Notes under the pieces: generated by a model
Databases searched by the model: none
The model's input: the letters and a program-made list of their open reading frames with translations, nothing else
Told to the model about the DNA's origin: nothing
Source: Nitrospira sp.
GTDB lineage: Bacteria; Nitrospirota; Nitrospiria; Nitrospirales; Nitrospiraceae
Length of the DNA stretch: 41,677 bases
Direction of reading: 5' to 3'
Assembly (NCBI GenBank): GCA_019636835.1
Contig: JAHBWU010000029.1
Span: forward strand, 1 to 41,677
Translations under genes and position numbers: made by a program
Shown here: in pieces, positions 1-8,365 of the stretch
Layout: each line of letters begins with the position of its first letter
Numbering within the stretch: position 1 is the stretch's first letter

Positions 1-1
1 A

Positions 2-340
2 TATTACTTTGGTTGCCGATTTGAGTGGCTTGAGCAAGAAATAACGAACGGACTGAGGCGATTCATCAAAGAACCTGAAAGCTATACGATGGACTTCCAG
101 TTCCAGGCACTTCCGTCTGGCGGTTCTTTGGAAAAAATTATTTCAGACGAAGCTCTTCTTATAAAAGCCCTCAAAGGGCGGAAGAATGTAGAAGACGTCA
201 GGCGACAATGGTGGGACGAAGCCCAGAGACTTGAATGTGCGGGAGACGGTGTGCTCGCTGTACCTCGATCATGGGTAGGGAAGAACAAATCGAGGAGAGC
301 ACAGCCTCGTAGGGCATCGGCGAAGGGCCAGGTAAAATAG
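2..340 (+). CDS. Hypothetical protein, truncated at the left edge
   Basis: The reading frame is open from base 2 to the TAG at 338-340, so the gene begins outside the window. An internal ATG at 89 exists, but the frame upstream of it (YYFGCRFEWLEQEI...) reads as ordinary coding sequence, so 89 is unlikely to be the real start. The visible 112 residues are soluble and charged, with a WW pair in RRQWWDEA and a basic tail (KNKSRRAQPRRASAKGQ). I recognise no family. The next gene follows on the same strand after only 16 bases, suggesting co-transcription. Confidence 0.5.
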   Translation, partial: YYFGCRFEWLEQEITNGLRRFIKEPESYTMDFQFQALPSGGSLEKIISDEALLIKALKGRKNVEDVRRQWWDEAQRLECAGDGVLAVPRSWVGKNKSRRAQPRRASAKGQVK

Positions 341-356
341 CAACAGCGGGTTCATC

Positions 357-923
357 TTGAACGAATTCGACGAAGTGACGAAAGCAAAGTCTTTATTGAA
401 GAATGTTGGTCTAGATTTTCCATTTCTGCCTCTCGATCTCGCACCGAACCTCAAGCAACGTGATCGCTGGTGCTTCTCAACCAAGCCTGTCACGGTATCG
501 CCATACTGCTTCGATGACTATGTTCGCGATGGGACCAAGAGCGAAGCTCAAGACTATATGCTTCTGAGTCATACCGGTCATGGCGCAAACTCCCATGCCT
601 GGCATTACTATCTTGTGAGTGGTCAGCTACGACTCTTCCTTCAATTAGGATGGGGCGGCGCCTATATGAATCCGGACGAGACAACAAGGGCAGTGAATGA
701 ATGTTTTGGCCTAGCCTCACGACTTTTCACAAAGGTCCAGAAGCGACAAGACGCTGGTCGTTTACGGCCCGAAGATCGACTGATTATCGTTGGCTCTGAA
801 TTTTACGGGTCTTACTGGATGCTTGGAGGAGAGCGGCAGCGAATCCCTCAGGGTGAGCGACCTTGTGCCAAACCTTCCGTGGTACTTGCCGAAGCATTGC
901 GTTGGCTTAATGTCGGGTCTTAG
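357..923 (+). CDS. Hypothetical protein (188 aa)
   Basis: Soluble protein of unknown function with a TTG start at 357, 16 bases after the preceding stop. No signal peptide or membrane segment is visible. The middle is rich in aromatic and glycine residues (HAWHYYLVSGQLRLFLQLGWGGAYM, about residues 81-105). The tail has DRLIIVGSEFYGSYW, a buried-strand-like pattern. Together with the preceding ORF it may form a two-gene unit of accessory type. There is no recognisable catalytic motif, so no function is assigned. Confidence 0.55.
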   Translation: MNEFDEVTKAKSLLKNVGLDFPFLPLDLAPNLKQRDRWCFSTKPVTVSPYCFDDYVRDGTKSEAQDYMLLSHTGHGANSHAWHYYLVSGQLRLFLQLGWGGAYMNPDETTRAVNECFGLASRLFTKVQKRQDAGRLRPEDRLIIVGSEFYGSYWMLGGERQRIPQGERPCAKPSVVLAEALRWLNVGS

Positions 924-1109
924 GCTGTCAATTGGGCTCATTTTGGTCAGAGTACAATTTCAGCGGGGCAATCAGTCCGTTCGGACGCCCGCGCGTTTCT
1001 CCTTTCAACCATCGGCCGACAAGCCATTGCTGTCTTTCGGCGGTATCAGCAAATGAAAGGCTGTATTTACAATCCTCGAAGGGACCGGGAACGACCGCTT
1101 TATGATGTC

Positions 1110-1967
1110 CTAAAGAATCTGTCTGATCGACGCGTCATGATATTCGGAAAGCGAAGCTGAAGCCATCGGGTTCCGAACCAGCATGCGCACGCGAGGTTGG
1201 ATGCGCTGATGTTTAGTCCGTTCAATTATCTCGACATTGGCAAGCCTCAACGCCGCTCGGGAGGGAAGCGGCTCGACATCCCAGAGCGAAATCAACACGG
1301 CGCTGAGGTGCCGAAGTTTCGTTAGATCGACCGTTATGGAACCAGCCAAAGCCTTCAAGTCTACTTGGATCTGCTCACGCCGACCTTGACGACCTCCCAG
1401 AAGATCCGCTCGCGGAATTGAAATGCTCAGGATGACCGGATCGCAATAATCGGCAAGCTGCTTCGCCTTTTGTCTGATGCGCGCTAGGATCCGGTGAGTC
1501 AAGATCACGCCACGATCGGTTTCCTCTCCGGGCTCCTCGCCTGCGATCCCGCGCACAGGCAGCCGTCGTCGTTCCGCCGAACCTACCATCGCCGTCACCT
1601 CGACAAAAAGCCGTTCTGATCCCAGACGGCATTCCAAATCGGCCGTTCTGGCTTGCGACTCAGGTAGAAACGTGACTCGGAGTCCGACGCGAATCAGCTG
1701 CGTGGCCAACTCCAGCTCCGCCAGCGCAGATTCCTGGACACCGAGGTCATGATGGGCCAAGCGATGAAGAAGACGTCCGAGTCGAAGGTGACTAGAGTGA
1801 TCGACACAGTGTCGATGCAAGAAACTCCAATGGTCATTGAGCCGGCGTGGAAGCTCTTGTTGCACATAACGCTTCCAAGCGACAGCGGGAACACCAGGGG
1901 GGTCGTGCCAGCGAGATTGGACTCTCATGGTGCGTCGTGGCCGCCAGCGTGCCATCACTTTCCCCAT
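1110..1967 (-). CDS. Hypothetical protein with a PD-(D/E)xK-like core
   Basis: 285 residues from ATG 1967; a second in-frame ATG at 1955 (MARWRPRR) is an equally possible start. Residues 84-125 have the order expected of a PD-(D/E)xK nuclease fold: an acidic helix (AELELATQLI), a strand ending in PE (FLPE, 100-103), D110-L-E112 at a strand turn, then FVEVT at 121-125. The usual final lysine is replaced by threonine (E123-V-T125), so catalysis is uncertain. The N-terminus is very basic (ARWRPRRTMRVQSR). The 110-residue gene upstream on the same strand may be co-transcribed. The fold is my inference from motif order only. Confidence 0.55.
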   Translation of the reverse strand: MGKVMARWRPRRTMRVQSRWHDPPGVPAVAWKRYVQQELPRRLNDHWSFLHRHCVDHSSHLRLGRLLHRLAHHDLGVQESALAELELATQLIRVGLRVTFLPESQARTADLECRLGSERLFVEVTAMVGSAERRRLPVRGIAGEEPGEETDRGVILTHRILARIRQKAKQLADYCDPVILSISIPRADLLGGRQGRREQIQVDLKALAGSITVDLTKLRHLSAVLISLWDVEPLPSRAALRLANVEIIERTKHQRIQPRVRMLVRNPMASASLSEYHDASIRQIL

Positions 1968-2007
1968 TCCGACTCATGAAGCATCGCTCACGACAAACCA
2001 AAGTCGT

Positions 2008-2340
2008 TTATGGGATCGGCTCGGTACCTTCGTCGCCATCCGATGGCTCGCCCAAGACTTCCGGTTGTCGAGCGACACATTCATCGTACACTTCATCCAG
2101 CCATCGACCGGCACAGCCCAGGACTTCCCGCACCAACGGCTCCGGCTGCCCTGTTCGTTTGATCGTCCACTGTGAAACATATTCGAGGAGCGCTTCCCGC
2201 TCGAACGGTCTGGTCGAATGCGCAGCCAAGGCAGACAGCTCTCCGAGACCTATGTGAAGGATGTCCGACACCGTGTCCCGCGCATACGAGGTGCTCGCGG
2301 TCACGTATTGAACAACACGATGGAGTTCGTGGCCGTTCAT
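2008..2340 (-). CDS. Hypothetical protein (110 aa)
   Basis: The frame stays open up to 2484, but a start there would overlap the oligoendopeptidase gene and its ribosome-binding site on the opposite strand. The ATG at 2340 (MNGHELHRVVQYVT) is therefore preferred. The protein is acidic and soluble, with a C-terminal run of charged residues (EPSDGDEGTEP). A helical segment around residues 60-90 includes REALLEYVSQW and REVLGCAGRWLDEVYDE. No family is recognised. It lies 40 bases upstream of the nuclease-like gene on the same strand. Confidence 0.45.
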   Translation of the reverse strand: MNGHELHRVVQYVTASTSYARDTVSDILHIGLGELSALAAHSTRPFEREALLEYVSQWTIKRTGQPEPLVREVLGCAGRWLDEVYDECVARQPEVLGEPSDGDEGTEPIP

Positions 2341-2496
2341 GTCGCTGTCCGTAAAAACAATCTTTACATCCCGACGGCTGACTGTCAACGCGGCTGCGCT
2401 TCCCTTTGATTCTGATGATTTTCTCCAACCACGGCACAGCCGGATGATAAGATGCGATTTGCTCGCCGCTTGGCAGCTAGGCAAAGGAGATTGGGC

Positions 2497-4296
2497 ATGA
2501 TCGCGAAACGTCCGGTTCGGCGCAAGACTTCATCCCTTGTGGTATCTAACCGGTGGAACCTCACCCACCTCGTCAAGAACCCCTTAAACGACTTGGAGCG
2601 ACATTTGGAAGCGCTTGATGCGCAAGTCCAGCAGGTTGAGTCGGCTCGTCCTCGGCTCCAGGCAACAATGGCGAGCCCTGACTTCCGATCGATCCTGACG
2701 CTCACCGAATCGATCGCGAAGGGTTCTGCTCGGCTTGGCGCATTCGCCTACCTCTGGTTTTCGGAGGACACCAAAAACACCAAGGCGCGCTCGTTTAAGT
2801 CGCACGTGGAGGAGCGGCTCACCGCTGTCAACAATCGTCTGCTCTTTCTTGATCTCTGGTGGCAAGGGGTAGATAAGGAGAATGCGACAAGGCTGATGGC
2901 CGACGCCGGCGACCTTCGGTACTACCTGGAGACCATCAGACGTTACACCCCTCACACACTTTCGGAATCGGAAGAGAAGATCATCAATGTCAAGAATGTG
3001 ACCGGCCGGAGCGCCGTCAACACACTCTATGACGTCGTGACCAATGGACTGACATTCACGATGAGGATCGGCGGGAAGGCACGCACCATGAACCGCGAAG
3101 AACTCATGAGCCACGTGCGGAGCCCCAAGGCATCCATTCGCCAGGCCGCCTATAGAGAACTCTATCGTGTATTCTCAGCCCAACGTGACCTGCTCGGAGA
3201 GATGTATCGAACACTCGTGAACGACTGGAAGGCTGAGAACGTCGAACTCCGGGGGTTTGCTTCTCCCATCGCAACCCGCAATCTCGGCAATGATGTGCCG
3301 AATCAAGCCGTCGACGTGCTGTTGGCGACCTGTGCCAAAAATGCCGAGATCTTCCAAACCTACTTCAAACTGAAGGCGAAGATCTGCAAAATCTCCCCCA
3401 TGAATCGGTATCATATTTATGCTCCCCATCGTGCAGACACCAAGAAATATACGTATGCCGATGCCGTCAGGATGGTGCTGGGCGCCTATCGAAGCTTTTC
3501 TCCCCAGCTTGCAGACCTGGCGGAACAGGTCTTGAGAGAGCAGCATGTCGATGGGCCGACACGTCCCGGCAAACTGGGCGGCGCCTACTGCTATAGCGTG
3601 GTGCCTGGCCTCACTCCCTATGTGATGTTGAATTTCACAGGAGAAGCCCGAGACATCGCCACCATGGCCCATGAGCTCGGCCATGCCGCCCATGGAATGA
3701 TGGCAAAAGACCATTCGATCTTTACCTTCCATTCAACCCTTCCATTGGCGGAGACAGCGTCCGTCTTCGGCGAACGCATTCTCTCCGACGCCCTTATGTC
3801 GAACGAGCGTAACAAAGCCGTTCGACAGGGCTTGCTCGTGAGTCAACTGGATGACATCTATGCAACCGTGCTACGGCAAGCCTATTTCATTCGATTCGAG
3901 CAAGCCGCGCATCACATGATCGCGGAAGGGGCAACGGGAGACCAACTGGCACAAGCCTATCTTTCAGAACTAAAGCAGCAATTCGGCAAAGCAGTACGAG
4001 TACCGGACGAGTTTCAATGGGAATGGCTCATGATTCCCCATCTCTTTGCCAGTCCGTTCTATTGCTACGCCTATAGTTTTGGTAATCTGCTCGTATTGGC
4101 CTTATACAGAATGTACAAGGAGCAAGGGACATCATTTGTCCCAACGTATCTGGACTTGCTCGCGACTGGTGGATCTCAATCGCCCCAAGACATTCTCAGT
4201 AAATTGGATGTGGATATGACCTCCGCAGCCTTTTGGCAATCAGGGTTCGATACCATTAAGGACATGGTACGGCAGCTGGAAGAAACCCTCTCATAG
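2497..4296 (+). CDS. pepF: Oligoendopeptidase F (M3 family zinc metallopeptidase)
   Basis: Cytoplasmic M3B-type metallopeptidase that would cleave short peptides. From ATG 2497 the product is 599 residues, the normal size for PepF. The zinc site is clear: HELGH at about residues 392-396 (H392, E393, H396) with the third ligand E419 in AETASVFGE. The large N-terminal helical domain precedes it, and the C-terminal FxxGGSQSP-type segment (LATGGSQSP) also fits the family. The start at 2497 is chosen because AAGGAGA lies at 2484-2490, six bases upstream; the frame extends to an ATG at 2452 that lacks such a site. It stands alone on the plus strand. Confidence 0.93.
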   Translation: MIAKRPVRRKTSSLVVSNRWNLTHLVKNPLNDLERHLEALDAQVQQVESARPRLQATMASPDFRSILTLTESIAKGSARLGAFAYLWFSEDTKNTKARSFKSHVEERLTAVNNRLLFLDLWWQGVDKENATRLMADAGDLRYYLETIRRYTPHTLSESEEKIINVKNVTGRSAVNTLYDVVTNGLTFTMRIGGKARTMNREELMSHVRSPKASIRQAAYRELYRVFSAQRDLLGEMYRTLVNDWKAENVELRGFASPIATRNLGNDVPNQAVDVLLATCAKNAEIFQTYFKLKAKICKISPMNRYHIYAPHRADTKKYTYADAVRMVLGAYRSFSPQLADLAEQVLREQHVDGPTRPGKLGGAYCYSVVPGLTPYVMLNFTGEARDIATMAHELGHAAHGMMAKDHSIFTFHSTLPLAETASVFGERILSDALMSNERNKAVRQGLLVSQLDDIYATVLRQAYFIRFEQAAHHMIAEGATGDQLAQAYLSELKQQFGKAVRVPDEFQWEWLMIPHLFASPFYCYAYSFGNLLVLALYRMYKEQGTSFVPTYLDLLATGGSQSPQDILSKLDVDMTSAAFWQSGFDTIKDMVRQLEETLS

Positions 4297-4353
4297 ACCT
4301 ATCTCATTGATGAATAGCGCTTAAGTTGACCGACCGGAACAGGATGAGAACAC

Positions 4354-4382
4354 TTGACAGGGGCGTTCTTCAGTGGCATACT
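4354..4382 (+). promoter_or_regulatory. Sigma70-type promoter for the Bfd-like gene
   Basis: A consensus -35 TTGACA occurs at 4354-4359. CATACT (4377-4382, four of six matches to TATAAT) is a fair -10 after a 17-base spacer. It abuts the Fur-box-like sequence and lies about 35 bases before the ATG of the Bfd-like gene. Confidence 0.6.
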
Positions 4383-4401
4383 GATAATGCTTCTCATAAT
4401 C
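4383..4401 (+). promoter_or_regulatory. Fur box
   Basis: GATAATGCTTCTCATAATC matches the classical 19-base Fur consensus (GATAATGATAATCATTATC) at 15 of 19 positions. It sits immediately downstream of the -10 element and 16 bases before the ATG of the Bfd-like ferredoxin. Iron-bound Fur there would block initiation, so the gene would be induced by iron starvation, as is known for bfd in proteobacteria. Confidence 0.65.
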
Positions 4402-4417
4402 GTCCTATGGTGACTAC

Positions 4418-4615
4418 ATGTTCGTTTGTCTGTGTCGAGGAATCACTGAGTCGGATGTTCGTGAGGCGGGGCGAGGGGGGGTTGTGATGCCCTGTCAGCT
4501 CAAGTCTAAATTTGGCCTCAAGCAGAGCGGCAGCTGCGGTCGCTGCGCAAAAAATATCCATGAGTTTGTCGAGCTCGCTGTCCAAGGAGCATCGACCGGC
4601 GCAGTGGACCGGTAG
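4418..4615 (+). CDS. bfd: Bacterioferritin-associated ferredoxin-like [2Fe-2S] protein
   Basis: 65-residue protein of the Bfd family, which binds one [2Fe-2S] cluster and in proteobacteria delivers electrons to bacterioferritin to release stored iron. The cluster ligands are in family positions: C4-x-C6 in MFVCLCRGIT and C40-x2-C43 in SGSCGRCA, about 34 residues apart. The size matches the family. A good promoter and a Fur-box-like operator lie directly upstream, consistent with iron-regulated expression. No bacterioferritin gene is in the window, so the partner is unknown; the domain alone also occurs as a module of nitrite reductases, but here it is free-standing. Confidence 0.85.
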   Translation: MFVCLCRGITESDVREAGRGGVVMPCQLKSKFGLKQSGSCGRCAKNIHEFVELAVQGASTGAVDR

Positions 4616-4681
4616 TTAGACGTTCCCTCCTTCCTTCTCCGCCTGTCGGGTTACAGAAGAGGTTCCCGTAACTCTTTCAAT

Positions 4682-5323
4682 TTAACGTGAAGAACCGATT
4701 TTGATGAGCTTGGTCACATCGGCAACGCGTTGGCCTAGGGCTTTGGCGTCGGCGAGCTCTTTGTCATCGATTCCTGGGCTCTCACCCTCGGTTGTGGCCG
4801 ATGCTCCAAAGGCTCCGCCGCCGCTCACCACAATCATTTGATTTCCCAGCATCGCGGCAAGGATGGTCAACATCGTAACCTCCTTCCCGCTTGAGAGTTG
4901 CCCCCCCGTGGTAAAGGCAGCCCCTACCTTGTTTTTCATCTTGAATTCGGGAAAGACACCAAATTTGAACTGCCAATTATCGAAGAAGGTCTTCACCTCT
5001 CCTGACATGTTGGACCAATAGACAGGAGAACCGACCACCACCGCATCGGCGGAAAACAGATCATCCGCGGTCACTTGCCCGACACGCTTCAAAACAATCT
5101 GAGTACCCGAGACCGACTGTGCTCCCGACACCACTGCTTCCGCCATGCGCTCGGTGTTTCCCGAGAACGAATGATAGGTCACGAGAATCTTGATCACAGG
5201 CGAAGATTCGTCCGCCCAAGACCAAGACACACAGCCGGTGCACAGCGTGATCAACGCCAATGCAACGGCCAACAGATACCGTGATTCATTCGGGGTATGA
5301 GCCTTGGTGAAGTATGGCAACAC
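4682..5323 (-). CDS. Exported flavodoxin-like protein (WrbA-like)
   Basis: Flavodoxin-fold, probably FMN-binding protein related to flavodoxin and WrbA-type quinone reductases. The phosphate loop reads TYHSFSGNTERMAEA, about 50 residues in, and a WrbA-like GSPVYWSNMSGEVKTFFDNW follows. Unusually, an N-terminal hydrophobic segment (YLLAVALALITLCTGC) followed by SWA-D looks like a Sec signal peptide; C-T-G-C is a poor lipobox, so lipoprotein status is doubtful. The start is uncertain: the frame runs to an ATG at 5452, but that would overlap the zinc-ribbon gene, so the GTG at 5323 (213 aa) is chosen. A TTG at 5320 is also possible. Confidence 0.75.
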   Translation of the reverse strand: MLPYFTKAHTPNESRYLLAVALALITLCTGCVSWSWADESSPVIKILVTYHSFSGNTERMAEAVVSGAQSVSGTQIVLKRVGQVTADDLFSADAVVVGSPVYWSNMSGEVKTFFDNWQFKFGVFPEFKMKNKVGAAFTTGGQLSSGKEVTMLTILAAMLGNQMIVVSGGGAFGASATTEGESPGIDDKELADAKALGQRVADVTKLIKIGSSR

Positions 5324-5358
5324 AACGTTACGGTCCGGACGGAACAAACATGAAAGGA

Positions 5359-5544
5359 CTAACGCCGAAACGTCTCTTCCTCCATATGTTCCTCCACCGA
5401 CACTTCCGTCAGCGTTCCACGGTAGGTACAGCGGTGGCACCGAATCCGCCATTCTTCAATCCATTTCTCTTGGACGTAGGACTGACGACATCCAGGGCAG
5501 ACGAACACGCCCTTTTTATACAACACTCGTCGTTTTTCCTGCAT
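5359..5544 (-). CDS. Small zinc-ribbon protein (61 aa)
   Basis: Two CxxC pairs, CPGC and CHRC, separated by about 17 residues (CPGCRQ...RIRCHRC) form a typical zinc-ribbon or rubredoxin-like knuckle. ATG 5544 is preferred to the upstream ATG at 5598 because AAAGAGGGG lies just before it. The C-terminus is acidic (VEEHMEEETF). It precedes the flavodoxin-like gene by about 35 bases, so the two may share a transcript. Function is unknown; a metal-binding or nucleic-acid-binding role is typical of such folds but not demonstrated here. Confidence 0.6.
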   Translation of the reverse strand: MQEKRRVLYKKGVFVCPGCRQSYVQEKWIEEWRIRCHRCTYRGTLTEVSVEEHMEEETFRR

Positions 5545-5666
5545 GGCCCCTCTTTCTTGTTGCGCGTGAGAATGGCACATTGCCCGAAAGGATTGCAAGA
5601 TTGACGGAGGGGAACGCTGGCTGATCGCAACGGCGCCAATACGTTCCTTGACTGGAGCTAGGGCGG

Positions 5667-6161
5667 ATGGCTACGATGCGTGCCATGCCTTTTGGGGGTT
5701 CAACTCTCTTCTCTCTATGCTCCATAGCGCTCATTGGATCACTCCTCTTGGGCATCCCGACATCCAATGCCTCTGACGGGGGACTCATACATATTCAAAC
5801 TCCCTCGGGCATCGCGATCCATGCCGAGATCGCCGATACGCCGCTGAAGCGCTCGGTCGGCTTGATGTATCGGGATCACCTCAAGAAAGATCACGGGATG
5901 CTATTTTTCTTTAGTCAGCCTCAGGCATGGTCATTCTGGATGAAAAACACCAAAATCGCGCTTGATCTGATCTGGCTGGACGCCAAAAAACGGGTCACCC
6001 ATATCGAACGCAATATACCGATTTGCACAAAGACCGACGATTCCTGTCCGCAATACCGTCCGAACAGCGATGATGCGATGTACGTACTCGAAATTGCCGG
6101 GGGTACAGTCGAAGGGTACAAGATTGAGAAAGGGACCAAGCTGCTGTTCGGTCAACCCTAA
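5667..6161 (+). CDS. Secreted DUF192 family protein
   Basis: 164 residues with a Sec signal peptide (about residues 10-36, STLFSLCSIALIGSLLLGIPTSNAS). It is followed by a DUF192 domain (PF02643). Diagnostic family segments are visible: IADTPLKRSVGLMYRDHL, HGMLFFFSQPQAWSFWMKNT, and IALDLIWLDAKKRVTHI, then VLEIAGGTVEGYKIEKGTKL at the end. The family is a small beta-barrel of unknown biochemical role, often exported. It is a single gene convergent with the spoT end (23 bases between the stops). Confidence 0.88.
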   Translation: MATMRAMPFGGSTLFSLCSIALIGSLLLGIPTSNASDGGLIHIQTPSGIAIHAEIADTPLKRSVGLMYRDHLKKDHGMLFFFSQPQAWSFWMKNTKIALDLIWLDAKKRVTHIERNIPICTKTDDSCPQYRPNSDDAMYVLEIAGGTVEGYKIEKGTKLLFGQP

Positions 6162-6184
6162 CGTCTTCTCTCGACACGCTGCCG

Positions 6185-8362
6185 TTATGATCGTTCCTGC
6201 CAGGACCGAACGCGCCGTGCCGTAATGACACCGCCTACACGTTCAATGGTTTTCAGCACGCGATTCAGGTGAGCCGTGTCGGCGATTTCGACGACAAAAT
6301 CCAACTCCGCTTTCCGGTCCTCCCGCGTGATGATTTCGGCACGGCTGATATTCGCTTTGCATTCGGCGATAGCCGAGGAGACGTTCGCCAACACTCCTGT
6401 CTTATCTTCCGCGATGACGGCTATTTTAACCGCATGCTGACTCGGCGTAGCCGTATCCCACTCCACTTCCACCAAACGTTCTCGATCATAATCCAACGCT
6501 TCCAGGTTGGGACAATCGACCGAATGGATCGTGAGGCCCCTTCCTCGCGTAATGTATCCCAAGATCCTGTCGCCGGGAACCGGGTTACAGCATCGCGACA
6601 GTTGCATCAACAGATCACGCCCCCCCTTCACCTGGACGCCCGGCTCCTCTCCTCTCCTGCTGACGACTTTGTGGTCACTCGCAGGTTGGGGTTGAGTCGG
6701 AGTACCGGCGGAGATTGGAGCCATCAACCGTCCGATGAGTTGCGCGGTTGCAAGGTGACCAAATCCCACGGCCGCAGCAAGCTCGTCAACCGTTGCATAG
6801 CCTTCCTGTTTGGCCATTTCGAGCAGGGCATCCGACTTCAGGATCTGCGACGGAGCCATGCCATGGCGACGAATCTCTGTTTCGAGCAACCGCCAACCTA
6901 TTTCCAAGCTTCGTTTCTGTTCCTCCGCCTTGATCCAGTGCTTAATCTTCGTCTTTGCCCGTGACGTGCGTACGAACTTGAGCCAATCTTTGTGCGGAGT
7001 CTGGTTCGGAGACGTCAGAATTTCGATGGTGTCGCCGCTCGTCAGTTCATGCTTGAGCGGAACGATCTTCCCGTTGACCTTCGCCCCGACACAGTGGTCG
7101 CCGACTTCCGTGTGAATCGCATAGGCAAAGTCTATCGGCGTGGCCCCTTTAGGCAGTTCTTTGACGGTTCCCTTGGGCGTAAAGACATAGACCACGTCGT
7201 GGAACAACTCAAGCTTCACGGAATCCATGAATTGACGATTGTCCGGAAGATCTTGTTGCCATTCGATGAACTGCCTCAGCCATCCGAAGGCCTTACTGTC
7301 TTTATCATGCACCTTTCCCTGTTCTTTATACTTCCAATGCGCTGCGATCCCGTACTCGGCCACGCGATGCATTTCTTCCGTGCGGATCTGAAACTCTACG
7401 TGCTCGCCCTTCGGACCGACCACGGTTGTATGGAGGGACTGATAGAGATTCGATTTGGGGATCGCGATGTAATCCTTGAAGCGGCCCGGCAATGGTCGCC
7501 ACAACGAATGGATGACGCCCAACAGCGCGTAACAGTTCATCTTCGTATCGGTAATGATCCGCAAGGCGGTGAGATCGTAGACCTCCTCAAAGGAGATCGA
7601 TTGCTTCTTCATTTTTTGATAGATACCGTAGAGATGTTTCGGTCTTCCGTACACGGCTCCGACAAGCCCATTCTCTTTCAGAGCCCCCTCGACGAGCGCT
7701 TGCACCTCCTGGATATACTGCCGGCGATCTTCATCACGCTTCGCCACGCACACCCGCAAGGTTTCATAGACATCCGGCTTGAGGTGTTTCAGGCACAAAT
7801 CCTCCAGTTCGTTCTTCACCCAACCGATTCCGATGCGATTCGCCAAAGGCGCATAGATCTCCACCGTCTCTTGGGCAATTTCTTGCCGCTTTTTCTCACT
7901 GAGATGTTCAAGGGTTCGCATGTTATGCAGCCGATCGGCCAGCTTGATGATCACGACGCGAATGTCGTTCGCCATCGACAGTACCATCTTACGGAAATTT
8001 TCAGCCTGTTTTTCTTCTGAACTCTTGAAGGTGATCTTCCCGATCTTGGTCACCCCGTCGACGAGCTGAACGACTTCCTTCCCGAATTCCCGCTGAAGCT
8101 CATCGGCCGTCGCGACCGTATCTTCCAGCGTATCGTGTAAAAGCGCCGCCACAACCGCGGTGACGTCGGTTTTCAAAGAGGTCAACACTCCGGCCACCGC
8201 CACAGGATGCTTCACATAGGGCTCTCCGGATCGACGCACTTGTCCTTCATGCGCCCTGGCGGAAAACTCATAGGCCTTCCGTACCACGCCGAGATCAGCG
8301 TCAGGCTGATAGCCTTGCAACCGATCCAACAATTGGTCGATGTTCGTCACGGTTTCGTACAT
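6185..8362 (-). CDS. spoT: Bifunctional (p)ppGpp synthetase/hydrolase, RelA/SpoT family
   Basis: Stringent-response enzyme making and degrading (p)ppGpp. It is 725 residues, full family length. The N-terminal HD hydrolase has intact ligands: H52 in YVKHP, H76-D77 and E80-D81 in LLHDTLEDT, and RLADRLHNMRTL. The synthetase domain follows (about 230-340), with GRFKDYIA, the RxKD form typical of bifunctional enzymes rather than the ExDD of mono-functional RelA, and YQSLHTTVVGP. Then come a TGS domain (VYVFTPKGTVKELP, about 390-450) and a C-terminal ACT domain (VIAEDKTGVLANV). The start lies three bases after the recJ stop, so translation is probably coupled. Confidence 0.95.
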   Translation of the reverse strand: MYETVTNIDQLLDRLQGYQPDADLGVVRKAYEFSARAHEGQVRRSGEPYVKHPVAVAGVLTSLKTDVTAVVAALLHDTLEDTVATADELQREFGKEVVQLVDGVTKIGKITFKSSEEKQAENFRKMVLSMANDIRVVIIKLADRLHNMRTLEHLSEKKRQEIAQETVEIYAPLANRIGIGWVKNELEDLCLKHLKPDVYETLRVCVAKRDEDRRQYIQEVQALVEGALKENGLVGAVYGRPKHLYGIYQKMKKQSISFEEVYDLTALRIITDTKMNCYALLGVIHSLWRPLPGRFKDYIAIPKSNLYQSLHTTVVGPKGEHVEFQIRTEEMHRVAEYGIAAHWKYKEQGKVHDKDSKAFGWLRQFIEWQQDLPDNRQFMDSVKLELFHDVVYVFTPKGTVKELPKGATPIDFAYAIHTEVGDHCVGAKVNGKIVPLKHELTSGDTIEILTSPNQTPHKDWLKFVRTSRAKTKIKHWIKAEEQKRSLEIGWRLLETEIRRHGMAPSQILKSDALLEMAKQEGYATVDELAAAVGFGHLATAQLIGRLMAPISAGTPTQPQPASDHKVVSRRGEEPGVQVKGGRDLLMQLSRCCNPVPGDRILGYITRGRGLTIHSVDCPNLEALDYDRERLVEVEWDTATPSQHAVKIAVIAEDKTGVLANVSSAIAECKANISRAEIITREDRKAELDFVVEIADTAHLNRVLKTIERVGGVITARRVRSWQERS

Positions 8363-8365
8363 CTT

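Noticed and set aside
5324..5452. Longer start of the flavodoxin-like gene at 5452
   Set aside because: It would run through the zinc-ribbon gene on the same strand and adds a sequence with no recognisable character.
6992..8020. 342-codon plus-strand ORF
   Set aside because: It is antisense to the well-supported spoT gene and its composition is that of a shadow frame.
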